From contig URHE01000035.1 in the NCBI GenBank assembly GCA_900547595.1, positions 1-19,320 of the forward strand: a DNA stretch of 19,320 nt, given 5' to 3'. A model generated the notes under the pieces. That model was not told where the DNA came from. It searched no databases and saw only the letters and a program-made list of their open reading frames with translations. Made by a program: the position numbers and the translations under genes. Within the stretch, counting starts at the first letter, position 1; every line of letters starts with the position of its first letter. The DNA comes from an uncultured Desulfovibrio sp. (GTDB taxonomy: Bacteria > Desulfobacterota > Desulfovibrionia > Desulfovibrionales > Desulfovibrionaceae). Positions 1 through 7,287 of this stretch are shown here, one piece after another.

Positions 1-1236
1 GGCGCGGCGGGCGGCGACGACGGCATAGAGCGCGAAGCCCAGGGCGCAGGCCGCGTATTGCGCCAGACCGGCGGCCAGTTTTGGCGCGGCGCTCAGGGGC
101 ACATCGCTGAGCGCGTGGAGCAGGGTCAGGCCGAGGGACCAGACGATGAACCCGGCCGGCGCCATGAACGCCAGAAGAAGGTGCTCGGTCCGGGAAAGCC
201 CGGTGCCCGCTGTCCGGGGACGCCGCGCCAGCAGCAGAAGGGCGACCAGCCCGGCCACGGCCACGGGCCAGAGGCTGTCGCCGAACGCGGCCACGGCGTC
301 CGTCCAGTCGCTCCAGACGGCATCCAGCTGCCGCTGCTGCGCCGCCGCGTCAACGCCACGCGCGGAACGGCGCTGCTGGTTGCCGGGCGCCAGAAAGGAG
401 AACAGCGCGGCGCCCAGGCACCAGAACGCCACCGGCAGCGCCGCGCGCAGATGCCCCGGCCCCCGGAGCGTCCGGCCCGGTGAGAGGCCGTGGCGCGCGT
501 CGCGCGCGAACGCCAGGACGCAAAAGATGCCTGTGCCCAGAAGAACGGCCAGGGCGGCATGCTCAAAGACGCCCACGGCAAGGACGCCGAGGAGAATGGC
601 CGCGCGCCGCGCGCCGCGCGCGGCCGGGGCGAGGGCGGAACCGGGGCCGTCCCTGCCCGGCCATGCGGGCGCTTCCCGGTCAAGCGCGGTGCGGAAGCGG
701 CAGAGGGCCCAGAAAAAGAGCAGCGCGGCCGCGGGCTGAAGGCCCATGGTCAGCGCGTCGGTGAGCAGATAGAATGTCCAGAGGTTCTGATGGCAGGCGC
801 AGAGGGCAAGGACGGCAAGGGCGCCAAGGAGCGCGGCGTCCCCGGCGCGGGCGCCCGCCTGGCGCGCCAGCCCGGAGAAGGCCACGCCGTAGAGGGCCAT
901 GACGCCGCCGCAGACGAGGCCGTACACCCAGCGCAGTTCGCCCGCCTTGCCGAGGAAAACCGCGAGGAAGTGATAGGTATAGCGGCCGCTCCAGGTGAGC
1001 CACTCGCGTCCGACCTCATACAGGCCGCCGGGCAGATCGAAGAGGAACATGGCCCGCGTCACTTCATCGAAGTCGTCGCCACGCGGAAACAGGAAACCCA
1101 GGGCATAGACAAAGGGCGCCAGGGCGCAGCACAGGGCCAGCCACACGAGCGCGCGGCAAAACACGGCGCCGCGCGCGCCATGCCGTTTCGCGGGCCGGCC
1201 CGCCCCGGCGGACGGCGCGTTTCCCTGCATCGGCAT
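1..1236 (-). CDS. Multi-pass membrane protein, DUF6056/GT-C-like, 3' end outside window
   Basis: Reading the minus strand from the ATG at 1236 gives 412 uninterrupted codons to the window edge, with no stop, so the C-terminus is missing. After a basic N-terminus there is a hydrophobic segment (about residues 26-50), then a GDDFDEVTRAM stretch (53-63), a WSGRYTYHFLA stretch (82-92), and many further hydrophobic helices (about 105-120, 134-150, 165-180, 213-245, 265-282, 322-338, 350-372, 390-410). An acidic DDF after the first helix, an SGRY motif and APGNQQRR (283-290) resemble multi-pass membrane proteins of the DUF6056/GtrII type, some of which are suspected lipid-linked sugar transferases. 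That family assignment is from memory of motifs and is not certain; the substrate is unknown. The start overlaps the stop of the upstream oxidoreductase gene by one base (TGATG) without a strong Shine-Dalgarno, which suggests translational coupling. An in-frame ATG two codons later (1230) is an alternative start. Confidence 0.6.
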   Translation of the reverse strand, partial: MPMQGNAPSAGAGRPAKRHGARGAVFCRALVWLALCCALAPFVYALGFLFPRGDDFDEVTRAMFLFDLPGGLYEVGREWLTWSGRYTYHFLAVFLGKAGELRWVYGLVCGGVMALYGVAFSGLARQAGARAGDAALLGALAVLALCACHQNLWTFYLLTDALTMGLQPAAALLFFWALCRFRTALDREAPAWPGRDGPGSALAPAARGARRAAILLGVLAVGVFEHAALAVLLGTGIFCVLAFARDARHGLSPGRTLRGPGHLRAALPVAFWCLGAALFSFLAPGNQQRRSARGVDAAAQQRQLDAVWSDWTDAVAAFGDSLWPVAVAGLVALLLLARRPRTAGTGLSRTEHLLLAFMAPAGFIVWSLGLTLLHALSDVPLSAAPKLAAGLAQYAACALGFALYAVVAARRA

Positions 1237-4200
1237 CACAGGCGCACGGCGCGGATCTCGCCCCTGCTCTCGTTGGCCCGCTTGCGGAAGCTCTGGCGCC
1301 GGTCCTCGCCGTCGATCAGTCCGGCGAGCCATTCCGCCACATGCAATACGGGCCGCTTGTCGCGCATGGCGAGGAGCGTGCGGCCGATGCCGATCTTGCA
1401 TGAGGGGCAGCCCACGATGACCGGGCCGTCCTGGCCGTCCGCAAAGGCCCGGGCCAGGCGCGCGCGCTTGCGCTCCCGCAGGAGATTGTAGATTTCCGGC
1501 GAGGTCATGGCGCCCATGCCCGATTCACCGCAGCAGCCGGGGCTCATGCCCACCTGCCGGCCGGAAAAGTCCTCCAGCGCGGCCACGAGCTGGCGCTGGC
1601 CCTTGATCTTGTGCACGTCGGTCCATTCGCAGTGGCAGGAGGCGTGGTAGAGGGCGCCCCCGGCGGGGGCCTGTCGGGCATCCTCCTGCGGGGGCTCTCC
1701 GGAAGCCGCGTCCGGCCCCTGCGGGGGCGCCATCTCCCGGAGCCGCGGCAGGCGCGGCAGGACGAGCTGGGTCACGTCGCGGCGTTCGAGCGTGGGGAAG
1801 CTCTCCTCAAGATGGAGGCGCTCCAGACCGTCGCGGCACGAGCCGCAGGCCGTGACCAGCCAGCGGCAGTTGAAGCCCTGGCGGCCGAGGGCGCGGAGCA
1901 TGGCCGCGAGATACTGGCGGTTCTGGGCGAGATTGTCCTCAAAGGCCGTGTCCATGCCCGCGGCCAGCAGGGGAAAGCCGCAGCAGAGGTGCCGGGGGGG
2001 CACAGCCACGGAAATGCCCGCCCTGAGCAGGAGCATGAGGGAGGAAAGCCCGATGCGGTCATAGAAGAGCGCGCCCCCGCAGCCGGGGAAGTAGAGCGCT
2101 AGCTCGCGGCCCCGCCCGGGGGCGGCGTCCGGCGCCGCCGTTTCCGCCGTATCTTCCGTATCCGCGGGGACGAAAATGGAACCGCGATGGAGCTTGAGCG
2201 CTTCGTAGAGGTTGGTGTAGCCCGTCTTGGGGCCCCGGCCGGAGAAGAGCGGGCTCTGCATGCGCCGCTGCCAGACCTGGGGCACGAAATCCAGAACGCG
2301 GTTCTGCATCTTCTGGCCCACGGAGGCGAGCTTGGCGGCCTTGGGCGCGCGCGCCGGGATGTCGCGCACAAGCCAGTTCAGCGCGCGCTCCTTGATGGGG
2401 TGGCCGCCCGCGCCCTCGTGGTCGAGCAGGCCGCGCAGGGAGAGCGCCACCTCCCCGGAGGGGATCTTCATGGGGCAGTTGGCCGTGCAGCGGCCGCAGG
2501 CCGTGCAGTGCTCCACCAGATCGCGCAGTTCGCGCAGCAGCCGTTCGTCGATGCGGCCGGTATTGATCTGCGAATAATAGACCGCCTCCAGCAGCATGCC
2601 GAGCGCCATGTTCTTGTTGCGCGGGTGGTACTGCATGGAGCGCTCGGGATAGGTCATGGCGCAGACGAGCTTGCACTTGCCGCAGCGCGTGCAGACCTGG
2701 ATGGCCGAAAGCAGGCCGATGAGCGTTTCCTTGTCCGGGAGGCCGCTCTCGCGGATGTCGCGGATGAGGCGGTTGAAGGAGAAGGTGAAGGGCCGGACGG
2801 GCAGCTCGCGGTGGACGAGCTTTGCCGGGTTCATGACATCGCGCGGGTCCACGCGCTCCTTGAAGCGGCGCAGGGCCTCCATCTTGTCCGGTCCGAAAAA
2901 GGAAATCTTGGTGATGCCGATGCCGTGCTCGCCCGAGACCTCGCCGCCCATCTCCTGACACTCGGCCATGACGCGGGCCGCGGCTTCCTCCGCCTCTTCC
3001 AGCATGCGGGCGTCGTTGGAATTCACCGGGATGTTCACATGGCAGTTGCCGTCGCCCGCGTGCATGTGGCTGGCCACGATGATGCGGCCCGCCTCCATCT
3101 GGGCGCGGATGGCCTCGATCTTCCTGGCAAGGTGCGGATAGGTTTCGGCAAAGCTTTTGAGATAGCCCTCGGCGCGGGCATAGAGCTCGTTGTCCGACAG
3201 TTCCGTGGCCGGAATGTCCCCGGAAGCGGCGCTGGCGGCCTGGGAGAACTCGCGGTTGAACGCCTTGTCCTCCATGGGGAAGCCGGGGAGCCTCGCCACT
3301 TCGTGCAGGGCGTTGCGGTAGGCGCGGCCCGCGCATTCCAGGTTGAGCTGTTCGAGGAAGAGCGCGAAATCCGGGATGCGCTCCATGGGGATGACCACGT
3401 CCTCGTTGAGCTTGAAGCCCGAGGTGCGCCGCGCGATGACCGAGAGCCGGTGGCGGTCCTCCCAGAAGAGGTCGGCCTCCCGGGCGTCGCGCGCCACGAT
3501 GATGTCCACGTTTTCCCGGGCTTCGGCCACGCTGACGATGTCGCCCACGCACTTGTCGAGCAGGTAGGGGTCGTCGCCGTCGGCCTGGAGGATGATGACG
3601 GAAATGGGCAGACCCTCGAATTTCCGCGACTTGCGCTTGTATTCGATGGCCTGCACATACTTGGCGTTGAACTCCTCCAGCGCCGACAGGTGGGCGTAGT
3701 CGCCCTCGGCGCGGATGCGGTTGCGCAGGGCCACGAGGTCGCGCACCACCAGGGCCGCCGGGTGCATGGAGCGGCCGAAAAACTCCAGCACCATGACGCG
3801 GGAGTGGCGGGGCCGCTTGTGGATGATGAAACAGGCTTCGGTGATGATGCCGTCCACCCCTTCCTTCTGCATGCCGGGCAGGCCGCCCAGGGCCTTGTTG
3901 GTCACGTCCTTGCCCAGGCCCGGCAGGCGGATCTCGTCGCCGCGCAGATGGACCACGTTGCGCACGCCGCCGCTGACGTCCTTGACCGCGAATACCGCCG
4001 TTTCGTCGGGCAGTATCTTGTGCCGGGGGTGCTCCTCCCGTTCCACGGTGATGATCTCGCCGGTGGGCGTGACCATTTTCCACCAGAGCAGGTTGTCGAG
4101 GGTGGTGCCGTATTCAAAGGCGCTGGGGCCGCCCGCGTTTTCCGACACGTTGCCGCCGATGGACGACGCCTGCTTGGAGGCCGGGTCAACGCTGAAGAGC

Positions 4201-4874
4201 GCGCCCGCCGCCGCCACGGCGTCGATGACCTGCTGGGTGATGGCGCCCGCCTCGCAGGTGACGGTCATGGCGTCCAGGTCCACGGGGCCGATGCGGGTGA
4301 GGCGCGTCATGCTCACCACCACGGCGCGCTTGCGCGCGGGCACCGCCCCGCCGGTCATGCCCGAACCGCCGCCGCGCGGGATGAGCGCGAATTTCATGTC
4401 ATTGGCGAGCCGCACCAGGGCGGCCACCTGCTCGGCATTGTCCGGCTCCACCACGAGCAGGGGCAGCTCCATGCGCAGGTCCGTGGCGTCGGTGGCGTTT
4501 TCCACCAGGGCCGCGGGCTCGCGGCGGATGCACTCCTCGGGGAGGATGTCGGCCACGGCGTCGAGCAGCCGCTCGCGGAAGGCGGCTTCCGCCTCGTAGG
4601 CGGACCAGAACATGGTGATGCCCTCGGCAATGGCCGTGGCGTAATAGTGGGCCAGCGCCACGGACTCGCGCTCAAAACTGGCGCGCACGCTCTCGCGCAC
4701 GAGTTCGGCGTCAATGAAGGGATTGTAGGCGACGAGGAAGAGCTCCTCGGCAATGCTGATGGCGAGGGTGCGGACGGATTCCGGCCATTCGGCGAAATCG
4801 TCGGCGTTGATCTTCAGGATGCGGTTGACCACATGGTCAGGCGCGATGGAAATGTGCGGGCCCTTGTGACGCAT
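1236..4874 (-). CDS. Fused FAD-linked oxidase / 4Fe-4S / CCG-domain oxidoreductase (D-lactate/glycolate dehydrogenase type)
   Basis: The product has 1212 residues and fuses what are separate GlcD-like and GlcF-like subunits elsewhere. It probably oxidises a 2-hydroxy acid such as D-lactate, with FAD accepting electrons and Fe-S clusters passing them to the membrane electron carriers. The order is: an N-terminal helical region (1-125); an FAD_binding_4 domain (about 130-270) with PRGGGSGMTGGAVP at 166-179 and SIGGNVSENAGG at 238-249; an FAD-oxidase C-terminal domain with MHAGDGNCHVNIP near 604-616; two ferredoxin-type motifs, CTRCGKCKLVC (about 726) and CTACGRCTANC (about 788); then two CCG domains with FPGCGG (about 927), HLCCGFP (about 963), ACGSC (about 1008), SCHC (about 1078), PGCCGESG (about 1111) and GCPSC (about 1155). 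All cluster cysteines look intact. The start is supported by AAGGGG about 10 bases upstream. The family is known from Desulfovibrio and other bacteria; the exact substrate is inferred. Confidence 0.93.
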   Translation of the reverse strand: MRHKGPHISIAPDHVVNRILKINADDFAEWPESVRTLAISIAEELFLVAYNPFIDAELVRESVRASFERESVALAHYYATAIAEGITMFWSAYEAEAAFRERLLDAVADILPEECIRREPAALVENATDATDLRMELPLLVVEPDNAEQVAALVRLANDMKFALIPRGGGSGMTGGAVPARKRAVVVSMTRLTRIGPVDLDAMTVTCEAGAITQQVIDAVAAAGALFSVDPASKQASSIGGNVSENAGGPSAFEYGTTLDNLLWWKMVTPTGEIITVEREEHPRHKILPDETAVFAVKDVSGGVRNVVHLRGDEIRLPGLGKDVTNKALGGLPGMQKEGVDGIITEACFIIHKRPRHSRVMVLEFFGRSMHPAALVVRDLVALRNRIRAEGDYAHLSALEEFNAKYVQAIEYKRKSRKFEGLPISVIILQADGDDPYLLDKCVGDIVSVAEARENVDIIVARDAREADLFWEDRHRLSVIARRTSGFKLNEDVVIPMERIPDFALFLEQLNLECAGRAYRNALHEVARLPGFPMEDKAFNREFSQAASAASGDIPATELSDNELYARAEGYLKSFAETYPHLARKIEAIRAQMEAGRIIVASHMHAGDGNCHVNIPVNSNDARMLEEAEEAAARVMAECQEMGGEVSGEHGIGITKISFFGPDKMEALRRFKERVDPRDVMNPAKLVHRELPVRPFTFSFNRLIRDIRESGLPDKETLIGLLSAIQVCTRCGKCKLVCAMTYPERSMQYHPRNKNMALGMLLEAVYYSQINTGRIDERLLRELRDLVEHCTACGRCTANCPMKIPSGEVALSLRGLLDHEGAGGHPIKERALNWLVRDIPARAPKAAKLASVGQKMQNRVLDFVPQVWQRRMQSPLFSGRGPKTGYTNLYEALKLHRGSIFVPADTEDTAETAAPDAAPGRGRELALYFPGCGGALFYDRIGLSSLMLLLRAGISVAVPPRHLCCGFPLLAAGMDTAFEDNLAQNRQYLAAMLRALGRQGFNCRWLVTACGSCRDGLERLHLEESFPTLERRDVTQLVLPRLPRLREMAPPQGPDAASGEPPQEDARQAPAGGALYHASCHCEWTDVHKIKGQRQLVAALEDFSGRQVGMSPGCCGESGMGAMTSPEIYNLLRERKRARLARAFADGQDGPVIVGCPSCKIGIGRTLLAMRDKRPVLHVAEWLAGLIDGEDRRQSFRKRANESRGEIRAVRL

Positions 4875-5206
4875 GGCCGTTCCACCCCTTGGCTGTGGGT
4901 GCGCCCGCCTGAATACAGCTATGGATATGACGGGTGCAAACGAATAGTTTACGGCTTCCGCGCGCGGATGGCAAGTGATGGGGCCGGGCGGGCCCTTCCT
5001 GTCGTCTGACGGATCTTGCGGGGAGAACGCTGCCGTTCTCTGGATCGTCCCCGCCCTTCAGCGTCTTTTGATGAAATCATGCCTGGACTTCATGATCGAA
5101 AGCAGCGCCCGATACTGCCGGGAACTTTCCGTTCCAGCATCTGTCTGTCGCTGCGCTCCGGACGGAACGCGGAATATCCGTCAACCGCACCGGGGAACAG
5201 CGCCTT
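4875..5206. other. 332-base intergenic region
   Basis: This space lies between the oxidoreductase start and the stop of the orphan gene upstream; both genes are on the minus strand. It holds the candidate promoter at 4946-4974, a perfect 7-bp inverted repeat GAGAACG-CTGC-CGTTCTC at 5023-5040, a short hairpin GGAAC-tttcc-GTTCC at 5121-5135, and dispersed repeat copy A (5121-5208). No T run follows the 5023-5040 stem on either strand, so it is not a standard intrinsic terminator. I see no credible coding sequence. Confidence 0.7.
4946..4974 (-). promoter_or_regulatory. Candidate sigma-70 promoter of the FAD/Fe-S oxidoreductase gene
   Basis: On the minus strand TTGCCA (4969-4974), a 17-base spacer and TAAACT (4946-4951) match the -35/-10 consensus at 5/6 and 4/6. 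Transcription would start near 4938, leaving about 64 bases of leader before the ATG at 4874. The spacing is ideal, but the call rests on sequence alone. Confidence 0.4.
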
Positions 5207-5208
5207 TC
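5121..5208 (-). repeat. Dispersed intergenic repeat, copy A (divergent)
   Basis: Read on the minus strand, this segment starts with GAAAGGCGCTGTT, continues through TGCGGTTGA and GGATATTCC, and ends in a stem-loop region. It aligns along its length with copy B (11487-11576), including the first 13 bases, at roughly three quarters identity judged by eye. It has the same 7-bp stem positions (5141-5147 and 5159-5165) around an 11-base loop. The repeat begins exactly within the stop codon (5207-5209) of the orphan gene, so that gene's 3' end and the element overlap. Confidence 0.75.
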
Positions 5209-6454
5209 AGCATGAGGCTGGAATGGGTGCGGCGAATTCCGGGCGCAGCTTCAGGGCTGCCACATCATTTCCGAAACTGCCCGTGCCGGTGATCCTTATC
5301 AGCAGTCTGGCCGCCCGCGCGGCGGCCCCCTCTATCTCGTAATCGCCAAAAATGGCCTTTTGGGCGGCGGGCAACGCCCGCTGGTAAGCACTCCACCAAT
5401 CCCGGGAATCCATTCTCTCAAGCAGTCTGTCCGTCGCAAGCAGGTCTATGGGCGGGTTGATTTTTGTGAGAATATCGACGCACATGTCTTTCCCTTCATG
5501 ATTCTCAGGCATCAACAGCGTGTACGAAGCCCATTTGCTGCGCACATACCAGTCCTGGCTGATCGATGGGGTATAATAGGGAATGACTGGCAAACCCAGC
5601 ATGGTGGAAGAGGTCAATGTTCCCGATCTGTATGAGGCCAGGATAAAATCAGCGGCAAAGCGCAGAAGATTGGGAGCGAAACTGTCATCAGGCCATGGAT
5701 ACGCTCCCGGAATGTCCATGGGTGTAAACTTCTTGATGATCAGATTGACATGCGGGGCGAGTTTTTCCAGCCCCGCCTGCATTTGCCCCGGATGATTGTA
5801 CCAGCTTTCGAGAAAGGCCACCACCGGCTTTGAGGGATCGAGCTCCCTTTTCAGTTTTTCTTCCAGCCCGGCACGCAAAACGCTTTTATCCAGAAACCGT
5901 TTCTCCAGCCAGTCTCCGAAATGATAGGGACCGGTCCATGCGTATTCATTCAGCATGTGCCGGGGAAATGAGGAAAATTTTTTGAAAAGGAGGGGGTTTT
6001 TTGACGGCGAAACTTTCCGCGATTCCGGGTATTCGGCTTCGCGCCTGCTCGCGAGCAGATAATAGCGTGCCGCGAGACCTGTGGTTTCCAGTGGCAGATA
6101 TGTGCTGTGAACAAGGGCGGCAAGTCTGGTTTGGCGCTTTTTTGACCAATCGAACAGCTTTGAGGCGGGGCCGTAGAATTCCGTGCTCATCGCAGCTGCC
6201 CGATACTCATCCAGCGCATCCGGGTCAAGCGGCAGGACCGTGTATCCATCATCGGCAAACTTGTCTATCTGCTCCCTGTATTCGGGCTTCAGAGTTGAAA
6301 AATCGGTAATTTTACGATTGAGGTGGCCGATATGAATATCAATGAATTCTTTCGGCAGGTTTCGGAGTATGGAGCCAAAATACGCCATTTCATAGGGCGA
6401 CATATAAAAAGCGCATTCTTTCATCGGCGGAAAGTAGCCCATATTTGACCACAT
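5207..6454 (-). CDS. Hypothetical protein, possible GT-B / CDP-glycerol glycerophosphotransferase-like
   Basis: The protein has about 415 residues. The open frame extends upstream to 6691, but that extension crosses the rubrerythrin terminator and does not look coding. In-frame ATGs at 6454, 6442 and 6424 are all possible starts, none with a clear Shine-Dalgarno; I give the first, and the conserved-looking part begins with MKECAFYMSPYEMAYFGS. No signal peptide or membrane helix is evident. The C-terminal half has features of GT-B-fold transferases related to TagB/TagF: VVAFLESWYNHPGQ, then AADFILASYRSGTLTSSTML and GLPVIPYYTPS, resembling the nucleotide-side 'DYSS' region of that family, and it ends with GDYEIEGAAARAA. 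A role in surface polymer or glycan assembly would fit the nearby flippase, but this is inference. The DNA is visibly richer in A and T than its neighbours, which suggests horizontal acquisition. Confidence 0.6.
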   Translation of the reverse strand: MWSNMGYFPPMKECAFYMSPYEMAYFGSILRNLPKEFIDIHIGHLNRKITDFSTLKPEYREQIDKFADDGYTVLPLDPDALDEYRAAAMSTEFYGPASKLFDWSKKRQTRLAALVHSTYLPLETTGLAARYYLLASRREAEYPESRKVSPSKNPLLFKKFSSFPRHMLNEYAWTGPYHFGDWLEKRFLDKSVLRAGLEEKLKRELDPSKPVVAFLESWYNHPGQMQAGLEKLAPHVNLIIKKFTPMDIPGAYPWPDDSFAPNLLRFAADFILASYRSGTLTSSTMLGLPVIPYYTPSISQDWYVRSKWASYTLLMPENHEGKDMCVDILTKINPPIDLLATDRLLERMDSRDWWSAYQRALPAAQKAIFGDYEIEGAAARAARLLIRITGTGSFGNDVAALKLRPEFAAPIPASC

Positions 6455-6616
6455 GACCAGCAGCAAAATCTGGCATCCCGCCCCTGTTCCCCAAACCCGG
6501 ACATGCGCGGCAGGGCTGACACATCCGGAGCATTTTGTTGAGGAAAGCATCTGTCGTGCAGATATTTTCAATCGCAATATGCGCCAACGTCCAACGCCGC
6601 CAGGGATAACAGAGCC

Positions 6617-6653
6617 AAAAAAAAGGCCGGCCGCCGGAAAACGGCGGTCGGCC
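6617..6653 (-). terminator. Intrinsic terminator of the rubrerythrin gene
   Basis: On the minus strand a 12-bp stem (6642-6653 paired with 6625-6636, one A-C mismatch) closes a 5-base loop and is followed at once by eight T residues (6617-6624). It lies about 25 bases past the rubrerythrin stop. This is a textbook rho-independent terminator. It also shows that the open frame running upstream from 5207 into this region is not coding here. Confidence 0.9.
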
Positions 6654-6678
6654 CGGAAAGGGGCGTTTGCCCGTGCCG

Positions 6679-7182
6679 CTACTGGCAGCACTCCCCGACC
6701 TTGAAGAAGGCCGCGGCGCCCGCGCCGCAGACAGGGCAGGATTCCACCGGGCCCTGGTGCGTGTAGCCGCAGACTTTGCAGACGTAGTAGTCCTCGTTGG
6801 AGATTTTGGAGGGATTTTCCATGGCCTTCTTGTACAGGTTGGCGTGGATCTCCTCCACCTTGTTGACGTAACCGAAGTACCTGGCCACGGCGGTCTTGCC
6901 CTCGGCCTCGGCGTCCCTGATCATTTCGGGGTACATCTTGGTGTATTCATGCGTCTCGCCGGCAAGAGCGTCCTTGAGGTTCTCGGCGGTGGTGCCGATC
7001 TTGCCCGCGTTCTTGAGATGCGTCAGGGCGTGGACGGTCTCGGAGGCGGCGGCGGCGCGGAAGAGCTTGGCGATCTGGGGCATGCCCTCCTGCTCGGCGG
7101 CCTTGGCGAAGGCGAGATATTTGCGGTTGGCCTGGGATTCGCCCGCAAAGGCGTCCATCAGGTTCTGGTCGGTCTTGCTCAT
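6679..7182 (-). CDS. rbr: Rubrerythrin (di-iron peroxidase with C-terminal rubredoxin-like domain)
   Basis: This 167-residue cytoplasmic protein reduces hydrogen peroxide using electrons passed through its FeS4 centre, a common oxygen-defence enzyme in anaerobes. The ferritin-like four-helix domain carries the expected di-iron ligands: E15 (GESQAN), E48xxH51 (SETVH), E76xxE79 (GETHE) and E110xxH113 (VEEIH). The rubredoxin-like domain has CKVCGY at 135-140 and CPVCGA at 149-154, giving the four iron-binding cysteines. It is the short type, shorter than the classical enzyme of about 190 residues. The start at 7182 is chosen because AGGAGG lies 6 bases upstream; an ATG five codons earlier would contain that site within the gene. 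It has its own candidate promoter and a strong terminator, so it is probably monocistronic. No clear PerR or Fur palindrome was seen. Confidence 0.95.
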   Translation of the reverse strand: MSKTDQNLMDAFAGESQANRKYLAFAKAAEQEGMPQIAKLFRAAAASETVHALTHLKNAGKIGTTAENLKDALAGETHEYTKMYPEMIRDAEAEGKTAVARYFGYVNKVEEIHANLYKKAMENPSKISNEDYYVCKVCGYTHQGPVESCPVCGAGAAAFFKVGECCQ

Positions 7183-7188
7183 GAAATT

Positions 7189-7194
7189 CCTCCT
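7189..7194 (-). promoter_or_regulatory. Strong Shine-Dalgarno of rubrerythrin
   Basis: The perfect AGGAGG on the minus strand lies 6 bases before the ATG at 7182. It decides that start over the in-frame ATG at 7197 and suggests high expression. Confidence 0.85.
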
Positions 7195-7233
7195 CATGCT
7201 TTGTTGATGATTTTTGTAAATGAGAGCGATTCC

Positions 7234-7262
7234 TGTTTAAGGCAGAGCGCCATCTTTGTAAA
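7234..7262 (-). promoter_or_regulatory. Candidate promoter of rubrerythrin
   Basis: TTTACA (7257-7262), a 17-base spacer and TAAACA (7234-7239) on the minus strand match -35 at 5/6 and -10 at only 3/6. It sits in the 105-base gap between the flippase stop and the rubrerythrin start, giving a leader of about 45 bases. The match is modest. Confidence 0.3.
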
Positions 7263-7287
7263 GGGGCTTCTTCCCATATCTCCCGTT

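Noticed and set aside
490..1491. A 333-codon plus-strand open frame at the left end
   Set aside because: It is antisense to the membrane protein frame, which has clear hydrophobic helices and continues to the window edge.
4905..4950. Possible fourth degenerate repeat copy (ATGGATAT and GACGGGTGC also occur here)
   Set aside because: Only two short matching words, with the wrong spacing and no stem; this can be chance.
2187..5009. A 940-codon open frame on the plus strand opposite the oxidoreductase
   Set aside because: It is the antisense shadow of a well-supported GC-rich gene. Its translation is rich in His, Gly, Val and Asp without any recognisable domain, and it has no ribosome binding site.
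6560..6600. Sigma-54-like GG/GC elements upstream of the orphan gene
   Set aside because: The GG to GC spacing in TTGGCGCATATTGC is two bases shorter than the sigma-54 consensus requires.
6455..6691. N-terminal extension of the orphan gene to 6691
   Set aside because: It would cross the intrinsic terminator of rubrerythrin and overlap the rubrerythrin 3' end; the translated residues have no coding character.
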